Shown: positions 7,828 to 16,062, counted from the stretch's first letter. The stretch: 35,615 nucleotides of DNA from Actinomycetes bacterium (GCA_030612085.1 JAUWOM010000002.1:1-35615); one strand, 5' to 3'. Notes: generated from the letters alone by a model not told the origin. Made by a program: numbers and translations.

Positions 7828-8376
7828 TTGTCTCGAGTTGGTAAAATGCCAATTTCTCTAACAGAGAATGTTAAAGTTAAAATTGAAGAAAATGAAATAA
7901 TTGTGATAGGTCCGATGGGAGAGTTAAGACAGGAATTAAAATCTGAAATTAATGTTGATTTATCAGAAAATGAGATTATTGTGAAAAGGGAGTCAGATTC
8001 TAAATATCATAAATCACTTCACGGTTTATATCGGACATTGATAGCAAATATGGTTAAGGGTGTAACTGAAGGATATACAAAAACTCTTGAGATAATTGGT
8101 GTTGGATATAAGGCAGTTAAAAAAGGTAAAACACTGGAACTCTCTCTTGGATATTCGCACCAAATAAAGATGGAGGATCCATTGGGCATTGAAACAGTAG
8201 TACCCAATCCAACAACGATAATAGTAAAAGGCATTGATAAGCAATTAGTTGGAGAAATAGCTGCAAGAATAAGATCAAAGAGACCCCCCGAGCCTTATAA
8301 GGGAAAAGGAATAAGGTATAGAGGAGAAAAGGTTAGAAAGAAAGTTGGAAAAGCAGGTGTTTCAGCTGCATTTTAA
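7828..8376 (+). CDS. rplF: 50S ribosomal protein L6
   Basis: L6 lies near the factor-binding site. The 182-aa protein has two repeats of the L6 fold. It starts SRVGKMPISLTENVKVKIEE, contains HGLYRTLIANMVKGVTEGY, and ends with the signature RPPEPYKGKGIRYRGEKVRK. TTG follows AAGGAG by 7 nt. Length is normal and there is no frameshift. Confidence 0.97.
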   Translation: MSRVGKMPISLTENVKVKIEENEIIVIGPMGELRQELKSEINVDLSENEIIVKRESDSKYHKSLHGLYRTLIANMVKGVTEGYTKTLEIIGVGYKAVKKGKTLELSLGYSHQIKMEDPLGIETVVPNPTTIIVKGIDKQLVGEIAARIRSKRPPEPYKGKGIRYRGEKVRKKVGKAGVSAAF

Positions 8377-8401
8377 AAAATTAAATTAAATAAACTTTGA
8401 A

Positions 8402-8455
8402 AGATTTGGGCAAAGTTTCTTGACTAAAATGTCTTCGAAACTATGCCACAAATCT
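8402..8455 (+). repeat. Palindromic repeat family A, copy 5
   Basis: Arms AGATTTGGGCAAAGTTTC and GAAACTATGCCACAAATCT surround TTGACTAAAATGTCTTC. The inner arm reads GAAACTATGCC instead of GAAACCATGCC. This restores an A-T pair where most copies have an A-C mismatch. It sits in the 166-nt rplF-rplR spacer, unusually long for these two genes. Confidence 0.9.
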
Positions 8456-8542
8456 ATAAATAGATTCAAATTCAAAAAGTATTAATTTATGATTAAAAAT
8501 TTATAAATATAATTTTTAATTCTTGAAGTTGGAGTAATTAAT

Positions 8543-8899
8543 TTGGTAAAGTCAAAAAAAGTTTTAGATAGAGAAAAAAGACATAGAAGGGTTAGAGTAA
8601 AGGTTTTTGGTATCAAGAAAAGACCAAGATTAAGTGTTTTTAGAAGCAACAAGGATATCTATGCCCAGTTAATAGATGACACAAGAGGTTATACTTTATG
8701 TAGTTACTCTTCCCTGAAACTTAAAGAAAAAGAAGGTAAAAATAAGGTTGAAATTGCTTACTTGGTAGGCAATGAGATTGGAAAAATAGCTAAGAGAAAG
8801 CGTATCAAAGAAATTGTATTTGATAGGGGTGGTTACAAATTTCATGGTAGAGTAAAAGCCTTAGCTGATGGTGCGAGAGAAGCTGGACTATCTTTTTAG
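8543..8899 (+). CDS. rplR: 50S ribosomal protein L18
   Basis: L18 binds 5S rRNA with L5. The 118-aa protein shows RHRRVRVKVFGIKKRPRLSV, FRSNKDIYAQLIDDTRG and the C-terminal FDRGGYKFHGRVKALADGAR, EAGLSF, all diagnostic. TTG is preceded by TTGGAG at 8 nt. It begins about 90 nt after repeat copy 5. Confidence 0.97.
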   Translation: MVKSKKVLDREKRHRRVRVKVFGIKKRPRLSVFRSNKDIYAQLIDDTRGYTLCSYSSLKLKEKEGKNKVEIAYLVGNEIGKIAKRKRIKEIVFDRGGYKFHGRVKALADGAREAGLSF

Positions 8900-8917
8900 A
8901 ATTATAGGAGGTAAATA

Positions 8918-9493
8918 TTGACAGAAAGTCAACAACAAAAAATTTCAATAAAAAATAAAGAGCAAGAGATAGAGTTTGAAGAAAAGGTAATAAATATAAA
9001 TAGAGTTGCTAAAGTTGTAAAAGGTGGAAGAAGATTTAGTTTTTCTGCCCTTGTAGTTGTTGGAGACAAAGATAGTCACGTGGGGATAGGTTTTGGAAAA
9101 GCAAAAGAAGTTCCAATTGCTATTTCAAAGGCTATTTCAATTGCTAAAAAAGAAGTTTTCAAGGTACCAGTAGTTGGAGATAAAACATTACCACATCATA
9201 TAATTGGTAGACATGGATCAAGTAAGGTATTAATTAAACCAGCCGCTCCGGGTACGGGTATTAAAGCAGGAGGAGCTGTTAGGATGATAATGGAACTTGC
9301 TGGAATAAAGAATGTTCTTACAAAATCTTTGGGAAGTACAAATGTAATTAATGTTGTTAGAGCAACGGAAAATGGATTAAAAAGAATAAAATCACCATCT
9401 CAAATAGCTGAGTTAAGAGGAAAAAGCTTAAAGGATTTTTTTTCAAGCCCGGAAGGGTCGAAAGAAAGTAAAATTAAAAATAAAAGTAAATAA
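8918..9493 (+). CDS. rpsE: 30S ribosomal protein S5
   Basis: S5 lines the mRNA channel with S3 and S4 and contributes to accuracy. The 191-aa protein has a ~20-residue polar N-terminal tail, then EEKVININRVAKVVKGGRRF, GDKDSHVGIGFGKAKEVPIA and PAAPGTGIKAGGAVRMIMEL. A ~15-residue Lys/Ser-rich C-terminal tail follows, so it is somewhat longer than the usual ~167 aa. TTG follows AGGAGG by 6 nt. The expected rpmD is missing after it. Confidence 0.97.
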   Translation: MTESQQQKISIKNKEQEIEFEEKVININRVAKVVKGGRRFSFSALVVVGDKDSHVGIGFGKAKEVPIAISKAISIAKKEVFKVPVVGDKTLPHHIIGRHGSSKVLIKPAAPGTGIKAGGAVRMIMELAGIKNVLTKSLGSTNVINVVRATENGLKRIKSPSQIAELRGKSLKDFFSSPEGSKESKIKNKSK

Positions 9494-9539
9494 AATATCA
9501 TTCTTGTATATAAATATAAATTTTTAAAGGAAAAAGGTA

Positions 9540-9995
9540 ATGAGAATTCATAATTTAAAACCATCTCCTAAATCAACTAAAAAAAGAAAGAGAGTTGGAA
9601 GAGGGGAAGGCTCTGGTCACGGAAAGACCTCAGGAAGAGGTCATAAGGGACAAAAAGCAAGATCCGGATCAAGTATTAAACCTGGGTTTGAAGGTGGGCA
9701 GATGCCACTGGCTAGAAGGATTCCGAAACTGAGAGGATATGGAAATAGAAGTCTTCATAGAATAACTTATCAAATAGTAAATGTTGAGTCTTTAAATTTA
9801 TTTAAGAATAGGCAAACAATTACAAATAAGTTGCTTTATGAAGAAGGACTCATAAAGAAATTAGATAGACCAATAAAGATATTAGGAAATGGAAATTTGG
9901 ATAAGAAATTAACAGTTAAAGCTCAAGCTTTTTCGAAAAGTGCGAGAGAAAAGATAGAAAATAAAGAAGGAAAAGTTGAGGTACTAAATGTTTAG
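9540..9995 (+). CDS. rplO: 50S ribosomal protein L15
   Basis: L15 is a late-assembly protein with a long basic N-terminal arm. The 151-aa product carries MRIHNLKPSPKSTKKRKRVG, then GRGEGSGHGKTSGRGHKGQK and FEGGQMPLARRIPKLRG, the family core. ATG follows AAAGGAAAAAGGTA. It overlaps secY by 8 nt, the usual coupled arrangement. Confidence 0.97.
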   Translation: MRIHNLKPSPKSTKKRKRVGRGEGSGHGKTSGRGHKGQKARSGSSIKPGFEGGQMPLARRIPKLRGYGNRSLHRITYQIVNVESLNLFKNRQTITNKLLYEEGLIKKLDRPIKILGNGNLDKKLTVKAQAFSKSAREKIENKEGKVEVLNV

Positions 9996-11256
9996 AGCGC
10001 TACGTGATGCTTTCAGGATACCTGATTTAAGAAAAAAGCTGCTTTTTACAATGGCAATTTTGGCTATTTATAGATTTGGAGCAAACATCTCTGTTCCAGG
10101 TGTTAGATTAGAAGGGATTGAGAAAGTTTTTGAGGGGGGAATTTTTGAGATGCTTGACCTTTTCTCAGGTGGTGCTTTATCAAATTTTGCAGTCTTTTCT
10201 TTAGGTATAATGCCATATATTACTGCGACAATTATTTTACAGTTGCTTCAGATAATTTTTCCAAAATTAGAAAAAATTGCTAAAGAGGGAGAGACAGGTC
10301 GTAGAAAGATAAATCAGATAGCAAGATATATAACAATAGGATTAGCTATATTTCAATCCACAGCTATGTTCTTTTATTTTAAAGGACAAGGTTTTATTGT
10401 AGGTGAAATTTGGCCTATGTTATTTGTAGTGGTAATCACTTTAACAACAGGAACTGCTTTAATAATGTGGATAGGTGAGTTAATAACTCAAAAGGGAATT
10501 GGGAATGGAATGAGCCTTATCATTTTTGCAAATATTATTTCAAGGTTTCCAGGCTACATAATTAATTCAGTTAATCAATGGTGGCCAAATGATATTTATA
10601 TCATTGCTATTGTGCTACTGATTGCAATAGCTGTGATAATATTTATTATTGTAATTCAACAGGGTGAGAGAAAAATACCCATACAATATGCAAAACAGAT
10701 AAGGGGAAGAAGAGTTTATGGTGGAAGGGGAACATATATTCCCATAAAGGTTAATCAGTCTGGAGTTATTCCGGTAATATTTGCTTCTTCACTATTGGCT
10801 TTTCCAGCAACTATAGCACAATTTATACAAGTTCCCTGGGTTCAAAAACTCGCAATTATAATTGGTCCTCCAGCTAAAAGAGGAGAAATAAAACCATGGT
10901 ATCTTACTTTGTATGCCTTATTAATTTTGGGATTTACATATTTTTATGCTGCAATAGCATTTAATCCTGAGGATATGGCAGACAATTTTAGGAAATATGG
11001 AGGTTTTATTCCCGGAATAAGACCTGGTAAATCAACTGTAAGTTACTTAAAGAATATATTAAACAGGGTAAATCTACCTGGAGCAATATTTTTAGCCATA
11101 GTTGCACTATTACCAACTGCTCTCTGGGCGTTCTTTAATGCACCATTTCAATTTGGAGGAACTTCTATTTTGATTGCAGTTGGTGTTGCTTTAGAGTTTA
11201 TGAAACAGCTTGAAGCTCAACTGATTATGAGAAACTACGAGGGCTTTTTAAAATAA
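9988..11256 (+). CDS. secY: Preprotein translocase subunit SecY
   Basis: SecY is the channel subunit of the SecYEG translocon in the cytoplasmic membrane. The 422-aa protein has ten hydrophobic segments. Landmarks are LRKKLLFTMAILAIYRFGAN at the N-terminus, the plug region FSGGALSNFAVFSLGIMPYI, the cytosolic loop IPIQYAKQIRGRRVYGG, and RKYGGFIPGIRPGKSTVSYL before the C-terminal helices. The protein ends LIMRNYEGFLK, as in many SecYs. It sits between rplO and adk, the standard spc-operon order. Confidence 0.98.
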   Translation: MFRALRDAFRIPDLRKKLLFTMAILAIYRFGANISVPGVRLEGIEKVFEGGIFEMLDLFSGGALSNFAVFSLGIMPYITATIILQLLQIIFPKLEKIAKEGETGRRKINQIARYITIGLAIFQSTAMFFYFKGQGFIVGEIWPMLFVVVITLTTGTALIMWIGELITQKGIGNGMSLIIFANIISRFPGYIINSVNQWWPNDIYIIAIVLLIAIAVIIFIIVIQQGERKIPIQYAKQIRGRRVYGGRGTYIPIKVNQSGVIPVIFASSLLAFPATIAQFIQVPWVQKLAIIIGPPAKRGEIKPWYLTLYALLILGFTYFYAAIAFNPEDMADNFRKYGGFIPGIRPGKSTVSYLKNILNRVNLPGAIFLAIVALLPTALWAFFNAPFQFGGTSILIAVGVALEFMKQLEAQLIMRNYEGFLK

Positions 11257-11276
11257 ATTTTATTTTTATAGATAAT

Positions 11277-11933
11277 ATGAATCTAATAATTTTTGGTCCA
11301 CCTGGGTCAGGTAAGGGAACACAGGCTAAGAAAATTAGCAAATATTTCTATATACCACATATCTCAACTGGAGATATGTTAAGAGAAGCGATAAAAGAAA
11401 AGACGTGTTTGGGAAAAAAAGCTCAAAAGTTTATGTCAAATGGAGATTTAGTTCCCGATGAATTGGTGGTAAAGATATTAAAAGAGAGGATTAAAAAAGA
11501 GGACTGCAAAACAGGTTTTATTTTGGATGGTTTTCCGAGAAATCTTGAGCAGGTTGAACTTCTGTCCAATATATTAAAAGAGATAGAAAAACCGATAGAT
11601 TTAGTCATTAATATGATCGTACCTGAGAAGGAATTGACAAAACGTCTATTGGGAAGAAGAGTTTGTAGTAGTTGTAACAAAAATTTTAATATTTATCAGC
11701 AAAGTTTAAAAACATTTAAATGTCCTGTTTGTAATGGAGAGTTAATAATAAGAGATGATGATAATATGCAAACTGTAAGAAATAGATTTAAAGTTTATAA
11801 GGAACAGACAGAGCTATCAATACAACCTTATTATGAAAAGGATTTAGTTATTGAAGTGGATGGAGAGGATACTGTTGAAAATATTTTTGAGAATATAAAA
11901 ATAATTTTGGAGGATATATTTGATAAAGATTAA
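11277..11933 (+). CDS. adk: Adenylate kinase (zinc-lid form)
   Basis: The enzyme converts ATP and AMP to two ADP in the cytosol. The 218-aa protein has the P-loop GPPGSGKGTQAKK at residues 7-19, the AMP-binding block HISTGDMLREAI, and GFILDGFPRN. A long LID domain carries CSSC and CPVC, the four-cysteine zinc site of Gram-positive-type kinases. No strong ribosome-binding site is visible before the ATG, 20 nt after secY. The 3' end overlaps map by 14 nt. Confidence 0.97.
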   Translation: MNLIIFGPPGSGKGTQAKKISKYFYIPHISTGDMLREAIKEKTCLGKKAQKFMSNGDLVPDELVVKILKERIKKEDCKTGFILDGFPRNLEQVELLSNILKEIEKPIDLVINMIVPEKELTKRLLGRRVCSSCNKNFNIYQQSLKTFKCPVCNGELIIRDDDNMQTVRNRFKVYKEQTELSIQPYYEKDLVIEVDGEDTVENIFENIKIILEDIFDKD

Positions 11934-12684
11934 ATCTGCCGTTGAAATTGATAAAATTAGAAAATCTTGTGAGATAGTTGCAGAAACGCTTAAGCTGCTC
12001 AAGAGGCATATACAACCAGGCGTAACTACAATAGAGCTGGATAAAATTGCTTATGATTTCATTATAAAAAAAGGAGCTATACCAGCGTTTCTTGGATATA
12101 GAGGATATCCAGCAACGATTTGTGTAGCTATTAATGAGATTGTTGTTCATGGAATTCCAGATAATGGGAAACTAAAAGAGGGTGATATTATTGGAGTCGA
12201 TATGGGTGTGAAGTTTAATGGGTATTATGGAGATGCAGCTATAACAGTTGGTGTTGGTGAGATATCCAAAAAGGCAAAAGAAATAATGGATATTACAGAG
12301 AGAGCACTTTATAAAGGAATAAAAAAATGTTTTGAGGGGAATCATCTGTCAGATATATCCCATGCAATTCAAACTAATGCTGAAGAGAACGGATTTTCTG
12401 TTGTAAGAAGATTTGTGGGGCATGGAATTGGAACTGAACTTCATGAGGAACCTTCAATTTTAAATTATGGACCTCCCAACATGGGACCAGTTTTAAAAAA
12501 TGGTATGGTTTTTGCGATAGAACCGATGGTTAATCAAGGTACTCATGAGGTTGAGGTTTTAGATGACAAATGGACTGTTGTAACCAAAGATAGAAAACTA
12601 TCAGCTCATTTTGAGCATACAGTTGCTATTACCGAAAATGGACCATTAATATTAACACAAATAGAAATATTGAAAAATAAATAA
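11920..12684 (+). CDS. map: Methionine aminopeptidase, type I
   Basis: It removes the initiator methionine from nascent proteins. All expected residues are visible in the 254-aa product: His77, metal ligands Asp94 (GVDMGV), Asp105 (GYYGDAAIT), His168 (GHGIGTELHEEP), Glu201 (AIEPM) and Glu232 (FEHT). TTG lies inside adk with GGAGG 6 nt upstream. It has no N-terminal zinc-finger extension. The stop codon overlaps the Shine-Dalgarno of infA. Confidence 0.96.
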   Translation: MIKIKSAVEIDKIRKSCEIVAETLKLLKRHIQPGVTTIELDKIAYDFIIKKGAIPAFLGYRGYPATICVAINEIVVHGIPDNGKLKEGDIIGVDMGVKFNGYYGDAAITVGVGEISKKAKEIMDITERALYKGIKKCFEGNHLSDISHAIQTNAEENGFSVVRRFVGHGIGTELHEEPSILNYGPPNMGPVLKNGMVFAIEPMVNQGTHEVEVLDDKWTVVTKDRKLSAHFEHTVAITENGPLILTQIEILKNK

Positions 12685-12688
12685 GGAG
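12683..12688 (+). promoter_or_regulatory. Shine-Dalgarno of infA
   Basis: AAGGAG overlaps the TAA stop of map. It is the only good ribosome-binding site upstream of the IF-1 frame. Its spacing supports the ATA at 12696 (7 nt) more than the ATT at 12693 (4 nt). Confidence 0.75.
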
Positions 12689-12695
12689 AACTATT

Positions 12696-12917
12696 ATAGC
12701 AAAGAAAGAAGAAAAAATTGAGGTAGAAGGAAAAGTACTGGAGGCTTTACCAAATGCTATGTTCAGGGTAGAGTTGGACAGTGGTCATAAGGTATTAGCT
12801 CATATATCTGGTAAGATAAGGATGCACTATATTCGTATTCTTCCAGGTGATAGAGTTATAGTTGAACTTTCACCCTATGATCTTACTAAGGGAAGAATAA
12901 TTTATAGATTCAGGTAA
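12696..12917 (+). CDS. infA: Translation initiation factor IF-1 with non-standard start codon
   Basis: IF-1 occupies the 30S A-site during initiation. The 73-codon frame reads AKKEEKIEVEGKVLEALPNA, then FRVELDSGHKVLAHISGKIR and YIRILPGDRVIVELSPYDL, the complete OB-fold of the family. In this frame the codons after the previous stop are ATA AGG AGA ACT ATT ATA GCA, with no ATG, GTG or TTG. Family alignment (MAKKE...) points to ATA at 12696 as Met1. ATT at 12693 is the alternative. AAGGAG at 12683-12688 is 7 nt from the ATA and 4 nt from the ATT. The context map-infA-rpmJ-rpsM is canonical. Confidence 0.93.
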   Translation: MAKKEEKIEVEGKVLEALPNAMFRVELDSGHKVLAHISGKIRMHYIRILPGDRVIVELSPYDLTKGRIIYRFR

Positions 12918-12954
12918 AAAATATTAAAAATTGATAAATATAAGTGTGATTTTT

Positions 12955-13068
12955 ATGAAAGTAAAAACATCTGTTAAAAAAATTTGTAAAAAATGTAAAA
13001 TAATTAAAAGAAAAGGAAAAGTAAGAGTTCTTTGTGATAACCCTCGTCATAAACAAAGACAGGGTTAA
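12955..13068 (+). CDS. rpmJ: 50S ribosomal protein L36, zinc form
   Basis: This 37-aa protein is the smallest large-subunit protein. It reads KVKTSVKKICKKCKIIKRKG, KVRVLCDNPRHKQRQG, with the Cys-x2-Cys...Cys-x4-His zinc knuckle of the C+ form. The ATG has only a weak upstream purine stretch (AAGTG). It lies 37 nt after infA and 31 nt before rpsM in the usual order. Confidence 0.96.
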   Translation: MKVKTSVKKICKKCKIIKRKGKVRVLCDNPRHKQRQG

Positions 13069-13099
13069 ATAAAAAATTTAGATAGGAGGTTTATTAATC

Positions 13100-13474
13100 T
13101 TGGCAAGAATAGCAGGTATAGACTTACAAAAAGATAAACAGATAGATATTGCATTAACTAAAATACACGGGATTGGTAGGTCATTGGCAAAAGCGATACT
13201 TAAAGAAACTAAAATTGACTCTGCACATAAAGTAAAAGATTTAACTGAGAAGGAGATTTCTGTTATAGCAAACTATATTGAAGAGAATATTAAAGTAGAG
13301 GGTAGTTTAAAAAGAGAGGTTTCGCAAAATATAAGGAGATTAATTGAGGTAGGGTGCTATAGAGGAATAAGGCATAGGAGAGGCCTTCCTGTTAGAGGGC
13401 AAAGAACTCACACTAATGCCAGAACAAGAAAAGGTCCAAGAAAGACCGTTGCAGTAAAACGTAAAAAAATTTAA
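13100..13474 (+). CDS. rpsM: 30S ribosomal protein S13
   Basis: S13 contacts the P-site tRNA and bridges to L5. The 124-aa protein begins ARIAGIDLQKDKQIDIALTK, has the HhH-like IHGIGRSLAKAILKE, and ends in the basic tail RGQRTHTNARTRKGPRKTVA. TTG follows AGGAGGT by 9 nt. It opens the alpha-operon block rpsM-rpsK-rpsD-rpoA-rplQ. Confidence 0.97.
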   Translation: MARIAGIDLQKDKQIDIALTKIHGIGRSLAKAILKETKIDSAHKVKDLTEKEISVIANYIEENIKVEGSLKREVSQNIRRLIEVGCYRGIRHRRGLPVRGQRTHTNARTRKGPRKTVAVKRKKI

Positions 13475-13489
13475 TAAGGAGAAATCTTT

Positions 13490-13888
13490 ATGGTTATAAA
13501 AAGAGGGAAAAAGGGAAAAGCTCGGAGAAAGGCAAAGAAGAACATACCGCATGGTGCTGTTCACATTCAATCAACATTTAATAATACAATTATCACCTTT
13601 ACTGATTTAAAAGGAAATACAATTGCGTGGGCATCTTCTGGAACAGCAGGATTTAAAGGTTCACGAAAGGGTACACCTTTTGCAGCACAGTTAGCAACTG
13701 AATTAGCTACAAAGAAAGCCCAGGAACATGGAGTAAAACAGGTTGATGTTTATATTAAAGGAGCAGGTTCTGGAAGAGAAACTGCTGTTAGATCACTTCA
13801 AGCATTAGGTCTTCAGGTTTTAAATATAAAGGATGTAACTCCAATTCCGCATAATGGTTGTAGAGCTAAGAAGCAAAGGAGAGTTTAG
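13490..13888 (+). CDS. rpsK: 30S ribosomal protein S11
   Basis: S11 forms the platform with S7 and S18. The 132-aa product has a basic start, then HIQSTFNNTIITFTDLKGNT, ASSGTAGFKGSRKGTPFAAQ and GAGSGRETAVRSLQALGLQV, ending in DVTPIPHNGCRAKKQRRV, all typical. ATG follows AAGGAG. It is tightly packed between rpsM and rpsD (15 and 9 nt). Confidence 0.97.
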   Translation: MVIKRGKKGKARRKAKKNIPHGAVHIQSTFNNTIITFTDLKGNTIAWASSGTAGFKGSRKGTPFAAQLATELATKKAQEHGVKQVDVYIKGAGSGRETAVRSLQALGLQVLNIKDVTPIPHNGCRAKKQRRV

Positions 13889-13897
13889 GAGGATAAT

Positions 13898-14530
13898 ATG
13901 GCTAGATATATTAATGCAGTTTGTAAACTATGTAGAAGGGAAGGCGAAAAGTTATTTATAAAAGGGTCTAAATGTAATACAGAGAAATGTGCTGTTGAGA
14001 AAAAACCTTATCCACCAGGAGAGAGAGGAAGAGGAGGAGCAAGAACAAGGGAGACTGACTATCTAATTCAATTAAGAGAAAAGCAGAAGGTAAAGAGGAT
14101 ATATGGGATTTTAGAGAAGCAGTTTAAGAACTATTTTAAAAGAGCCTTAAAAATGAAGGGTATAACAGGTACAAATCTATTAGTTTTTTTAGAAACTCGT
14201 TTGGATAATATAGTCTATTTATTAGGATTCGCTGAATCTCGACCTCAAGCCCGACAGCTTGTAAATCATGGACATATTTTAGTTAATGAAAAGAAGATGA
14301 AGGTACCTTCATACCAGGTCAAAGCAGGACAAGAAATAGAGATTGTTAAAAAATCCAAGAAAATACAGGCAGTGGCTCAATCAATAGCTCAATCATCTGA
14401 AACAGAGATTCCAAGATGGCTTCAGGTTGATCATAAAGAACTTAAAGGTAAGGTTATTTCTCTACCTGAAAGGGAGGACATAGACCAAAGCATTAAGGAA
14501 CAAATAATTGTTGAGCTATATTCAAGATAA
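13898..14530 (+). CDS. rpsD: 30S ribosomal protein S4, zinc form
   Basis: S4 nucleates small-subunit assembly. The 210-aa product has an N-terminal zinc motif (CKLCRREGEKLF with CNTEKC, cysteines near residues 9, 12, 26 and 31). The S4 domain follows (LETRLDNIVYLLGFAESRPQ, ARQLVNHGHILVNEKK). The motif PYPPGERGRGGARTRETDY is also conserved. ATG follows TAGGAGG. No paralogous cysteine-free S4 is in the window. Confidence 0.97.
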   Translation: MARYINAVCKLCRREGEKLFIKGSKCNTEKCAVEKKPYPPGERGRGGARTRETDYLIQLREKQKVKRIYGILEKQFKNYFKRALKMKGITGTNLLVFLETRLDNIVYLLGFAESRPQARQLVNHGHILVNEKKMKVPSYQVKAGQEIEIVKKSKKIQAVAQSIAQSSETEIPRWLQVDHKELKGKVISLPEREDIDQSIKEQIIVELYSR

Positions 14531-14569
14531 CTTAACATAAAATTACATATATATTGGAGGTAGTATCAA

Positions 14570-15499
14570 TTGTTAGAAATGCAAAAACCAAAAATAGAAA
14601 TTATAAAAAATACACCAACTGAAGGTGTTTTTGTTATTGAACCCTTAGAGAGAGGATATGGTTATACTTTGGGAAATACTTTAAGGAGGATTTTAATTTC
14701 CTCTATTCCAGGTGCTGCAGCAACATCTATAAAAATAGATGATGTATATCATGAGTTCTCAACAATTCCTGGAGTAAGGGAGGATACAACTGAACTAATT
14801 TTAAATCTAAAAAAATTGGTACTTAAGTCTTCGTCTGAAGAACCAATTACCATAAGAATAGAAAAAAAGGGAAAATGTGATATTTATGCTAAAAACATAA
14901 TAGCTCCAAGTGAAGTAGAAATAGTGAATAAAGACTTATATATAGCAAATTTAAATAAAGATGGAAAACTGAAAATGGAAATAAATGTGGAGAGAGGTAG
15001 GGGGTATGTAGCAGCTGAAGAGCATAAAAAAGGTAAGGAGATAATTGGTTTGATTAATATAGATTCAATATTTACTCCAGTAATTAATGTAAGTTATGAT
15101 GTTGATTCAACCAGAGTAGGTCATAAAACCAATTATGATAAATTAACTCTAAAAATTAAGACAAATGGAGCTGTAACTCCTGATTTTGCTTTAAGTCAAA
15201 CTGCAAAGATACTCTCTGATCATTTGAAGGTTCTTATAGATGTCACGGAAATTGCTTTATTTGAGAGTTTTATAAAGGAGGAGGAGAAACCAAAGGAAAA
15301 AGAGGAGATATCAATAGAGGAACTGAATCTGTCAGTGAGATCATCTAATTGTTTAAAGAAAGAAAGTATTGTTTATATCTCAAATCTTTGTGATTATACA
15401 GAACAGCAGCTTTTAAGTATCCGTAATCTGGGTATGAAATCATTAAATGAAATCAAGAAGAAATTAGAGGAAAGGAAATTAACACTTAAGAAGGTCTAA
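14570..15499 (+). CDS. rpoA: DNA-directed RNA polymerase alpha subunit
   Basis: Alpha dimerises to start polymerase assembly. The 309-aa protein has the N-terminal domain (EPLERGYGYTLGNTLRRIL, then SSIPGAAATSIKIDDVYHEF) and SYDVDSTRVGHKTNYDKL. A Glu/Lys-rich linker at about 238-250 leads to the C-terminal domain (LNLSVRSSNCLKKESI, LLSIRNLGMKSLNEIKKKL), which binds UP elements. I chose TTG 9 nt after GGAGG. An internal ATG three codons later is a less likely start. The gene ends 4 nt before rplQ. Confidence 0.97.
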   Translation: MLEMQKPKIEIIKNTPTEGVFVIEPLERGYGYTLGNTLRRILISSIPGAAATSIKIDDVYHEFSTIPGVREDTTELILNLKKLVLKSSSEEPITIRIEKKGKCDIYAKNIIAPSEVEIVNKDLYIANLNKDGKLKMEINVERGRGYVAAEEHKKGKEIIGLINIDSIFTPVINVSYDVDSTRVGHKTNYDKLTLKIKTNGAVTPDFALSQTAKILSDHLKVLIDVTEIALFESFIKEEEKPKEKEEISIEELNLSVRSSNCLKKESIVYISNLCDYTEQQLLSIRNLGMKSLNEIKKKLEERKLTLKKV

Positions 15500-15503
15500 A
15501 AAT

Positions 15504-15857
15504 ATGGTTAAACCAAAGAAAGGAAAAAGAATAGGTGGTAGCGCTAGTCATCAAAAAGCAATAATGTCGAATTTAGCAATAGCGCTATTAGAACATAATA
15601 GGATTAAAACTACTCATGCAAAAGCAAAAAGGTTAAAAGCGGTCATTGATAAATTGATAGGTTTGGGTAAAAAGGATGACCTAAGTTCCAAACGTAAGGC
15701 ATTATCAATGCTTAGACACAATAGAAAAGCAGTGAAAAAACTTTTTGATGAGGTAGCTCCTCGTTATCATCAAAAAGACTCAGGTTTTTCAAGGATAATT
15801 AAAATTGGAGAAAGACCTGGTGACGCATCTTTAATGGTATTTATAGAATTAACTTAA
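15504..15857 (+). CDS. rplQ: 50S ribosomal protein L17
   Basis: L17 lies near the tunnel exit. The 117-aa product has GKRIGGSASHQKAIMSNLAI, ALLEHNRIKTTHAKAKRLKA and the C-terminal GFSRIIKIGERPGDASLMVF, as expected. ATG is 4 nt after rpoA; the Shine-Dalgarno would be the purine stretch AAGAAGG within rpoA. The following ~250-nt spacer holds repeats and replaces the ECF-transporter genes that follow L17 in many Firmicutes. Confidence 0.97.
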   Translation: MVKPKKGKRIGGSASHQKAIMSNLAIALLEHNRIKTTHAKAKRLKAVIDKLIGLGKKDDLSSKRKALSMLRHNRKAVKKLFDEVAPRYHQKDSGFSRIIKIGERPGDASLMVFIELT

Positions 15858-15900
15858 AAATAAAATAGTTAGCGCAATCTCATAATAAATAACTTTTGGA

Positions 15901-16001
15901 AGATTTGGACATAGTTTCTTGACTAATTATCCTCTCCCCTGGTGGGAGAGGGAAAGGGAGAGGGGGAATTTAAAATCTCTTCAAAACCATGCCACAAATC
16001 T
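15901..16001 (+). repeat. Palindromic repeat family A, copy 6, with nested hairpin insert
   Basis: The outer arms AGATTTGGACATAGTTTC and CAAAACCATGCCACAAATCT match the family. The loop is expanded by about 45 nt (about 15927-15971) of a different, GC-rich element: CCTCTCCC CTGGT GGGAGAGG, then GAAAGGGAGAGGGG. The insert forms its own hairpin. Copy 7 carries a related insert. Confidence 0.88.
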
Positions 16002-16022
16002 CTGAATAAAGAAAAGCTTTAA

Positions 16023-16062
16023 GTGTCATTGCGAGGGACAAAGTCCCGAAGCAATCTCATTA
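16023..16062. repeat. Short palindromic repeat with GTCATTGCGAGG...GAAGCAATCTC
   Basis: The element GTCATTGCGAGGGACAAAGT, then CCCGAAGCAATCTCATT, resembles a dispersed intergenic palindrome class known from many bacterial genomes. A fragment of its 3' half (GCAATCTCAT) lies at 15874-15883, on the other side of repeat copy 6. No gene fits in this spacer. Confidence 0.5.
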
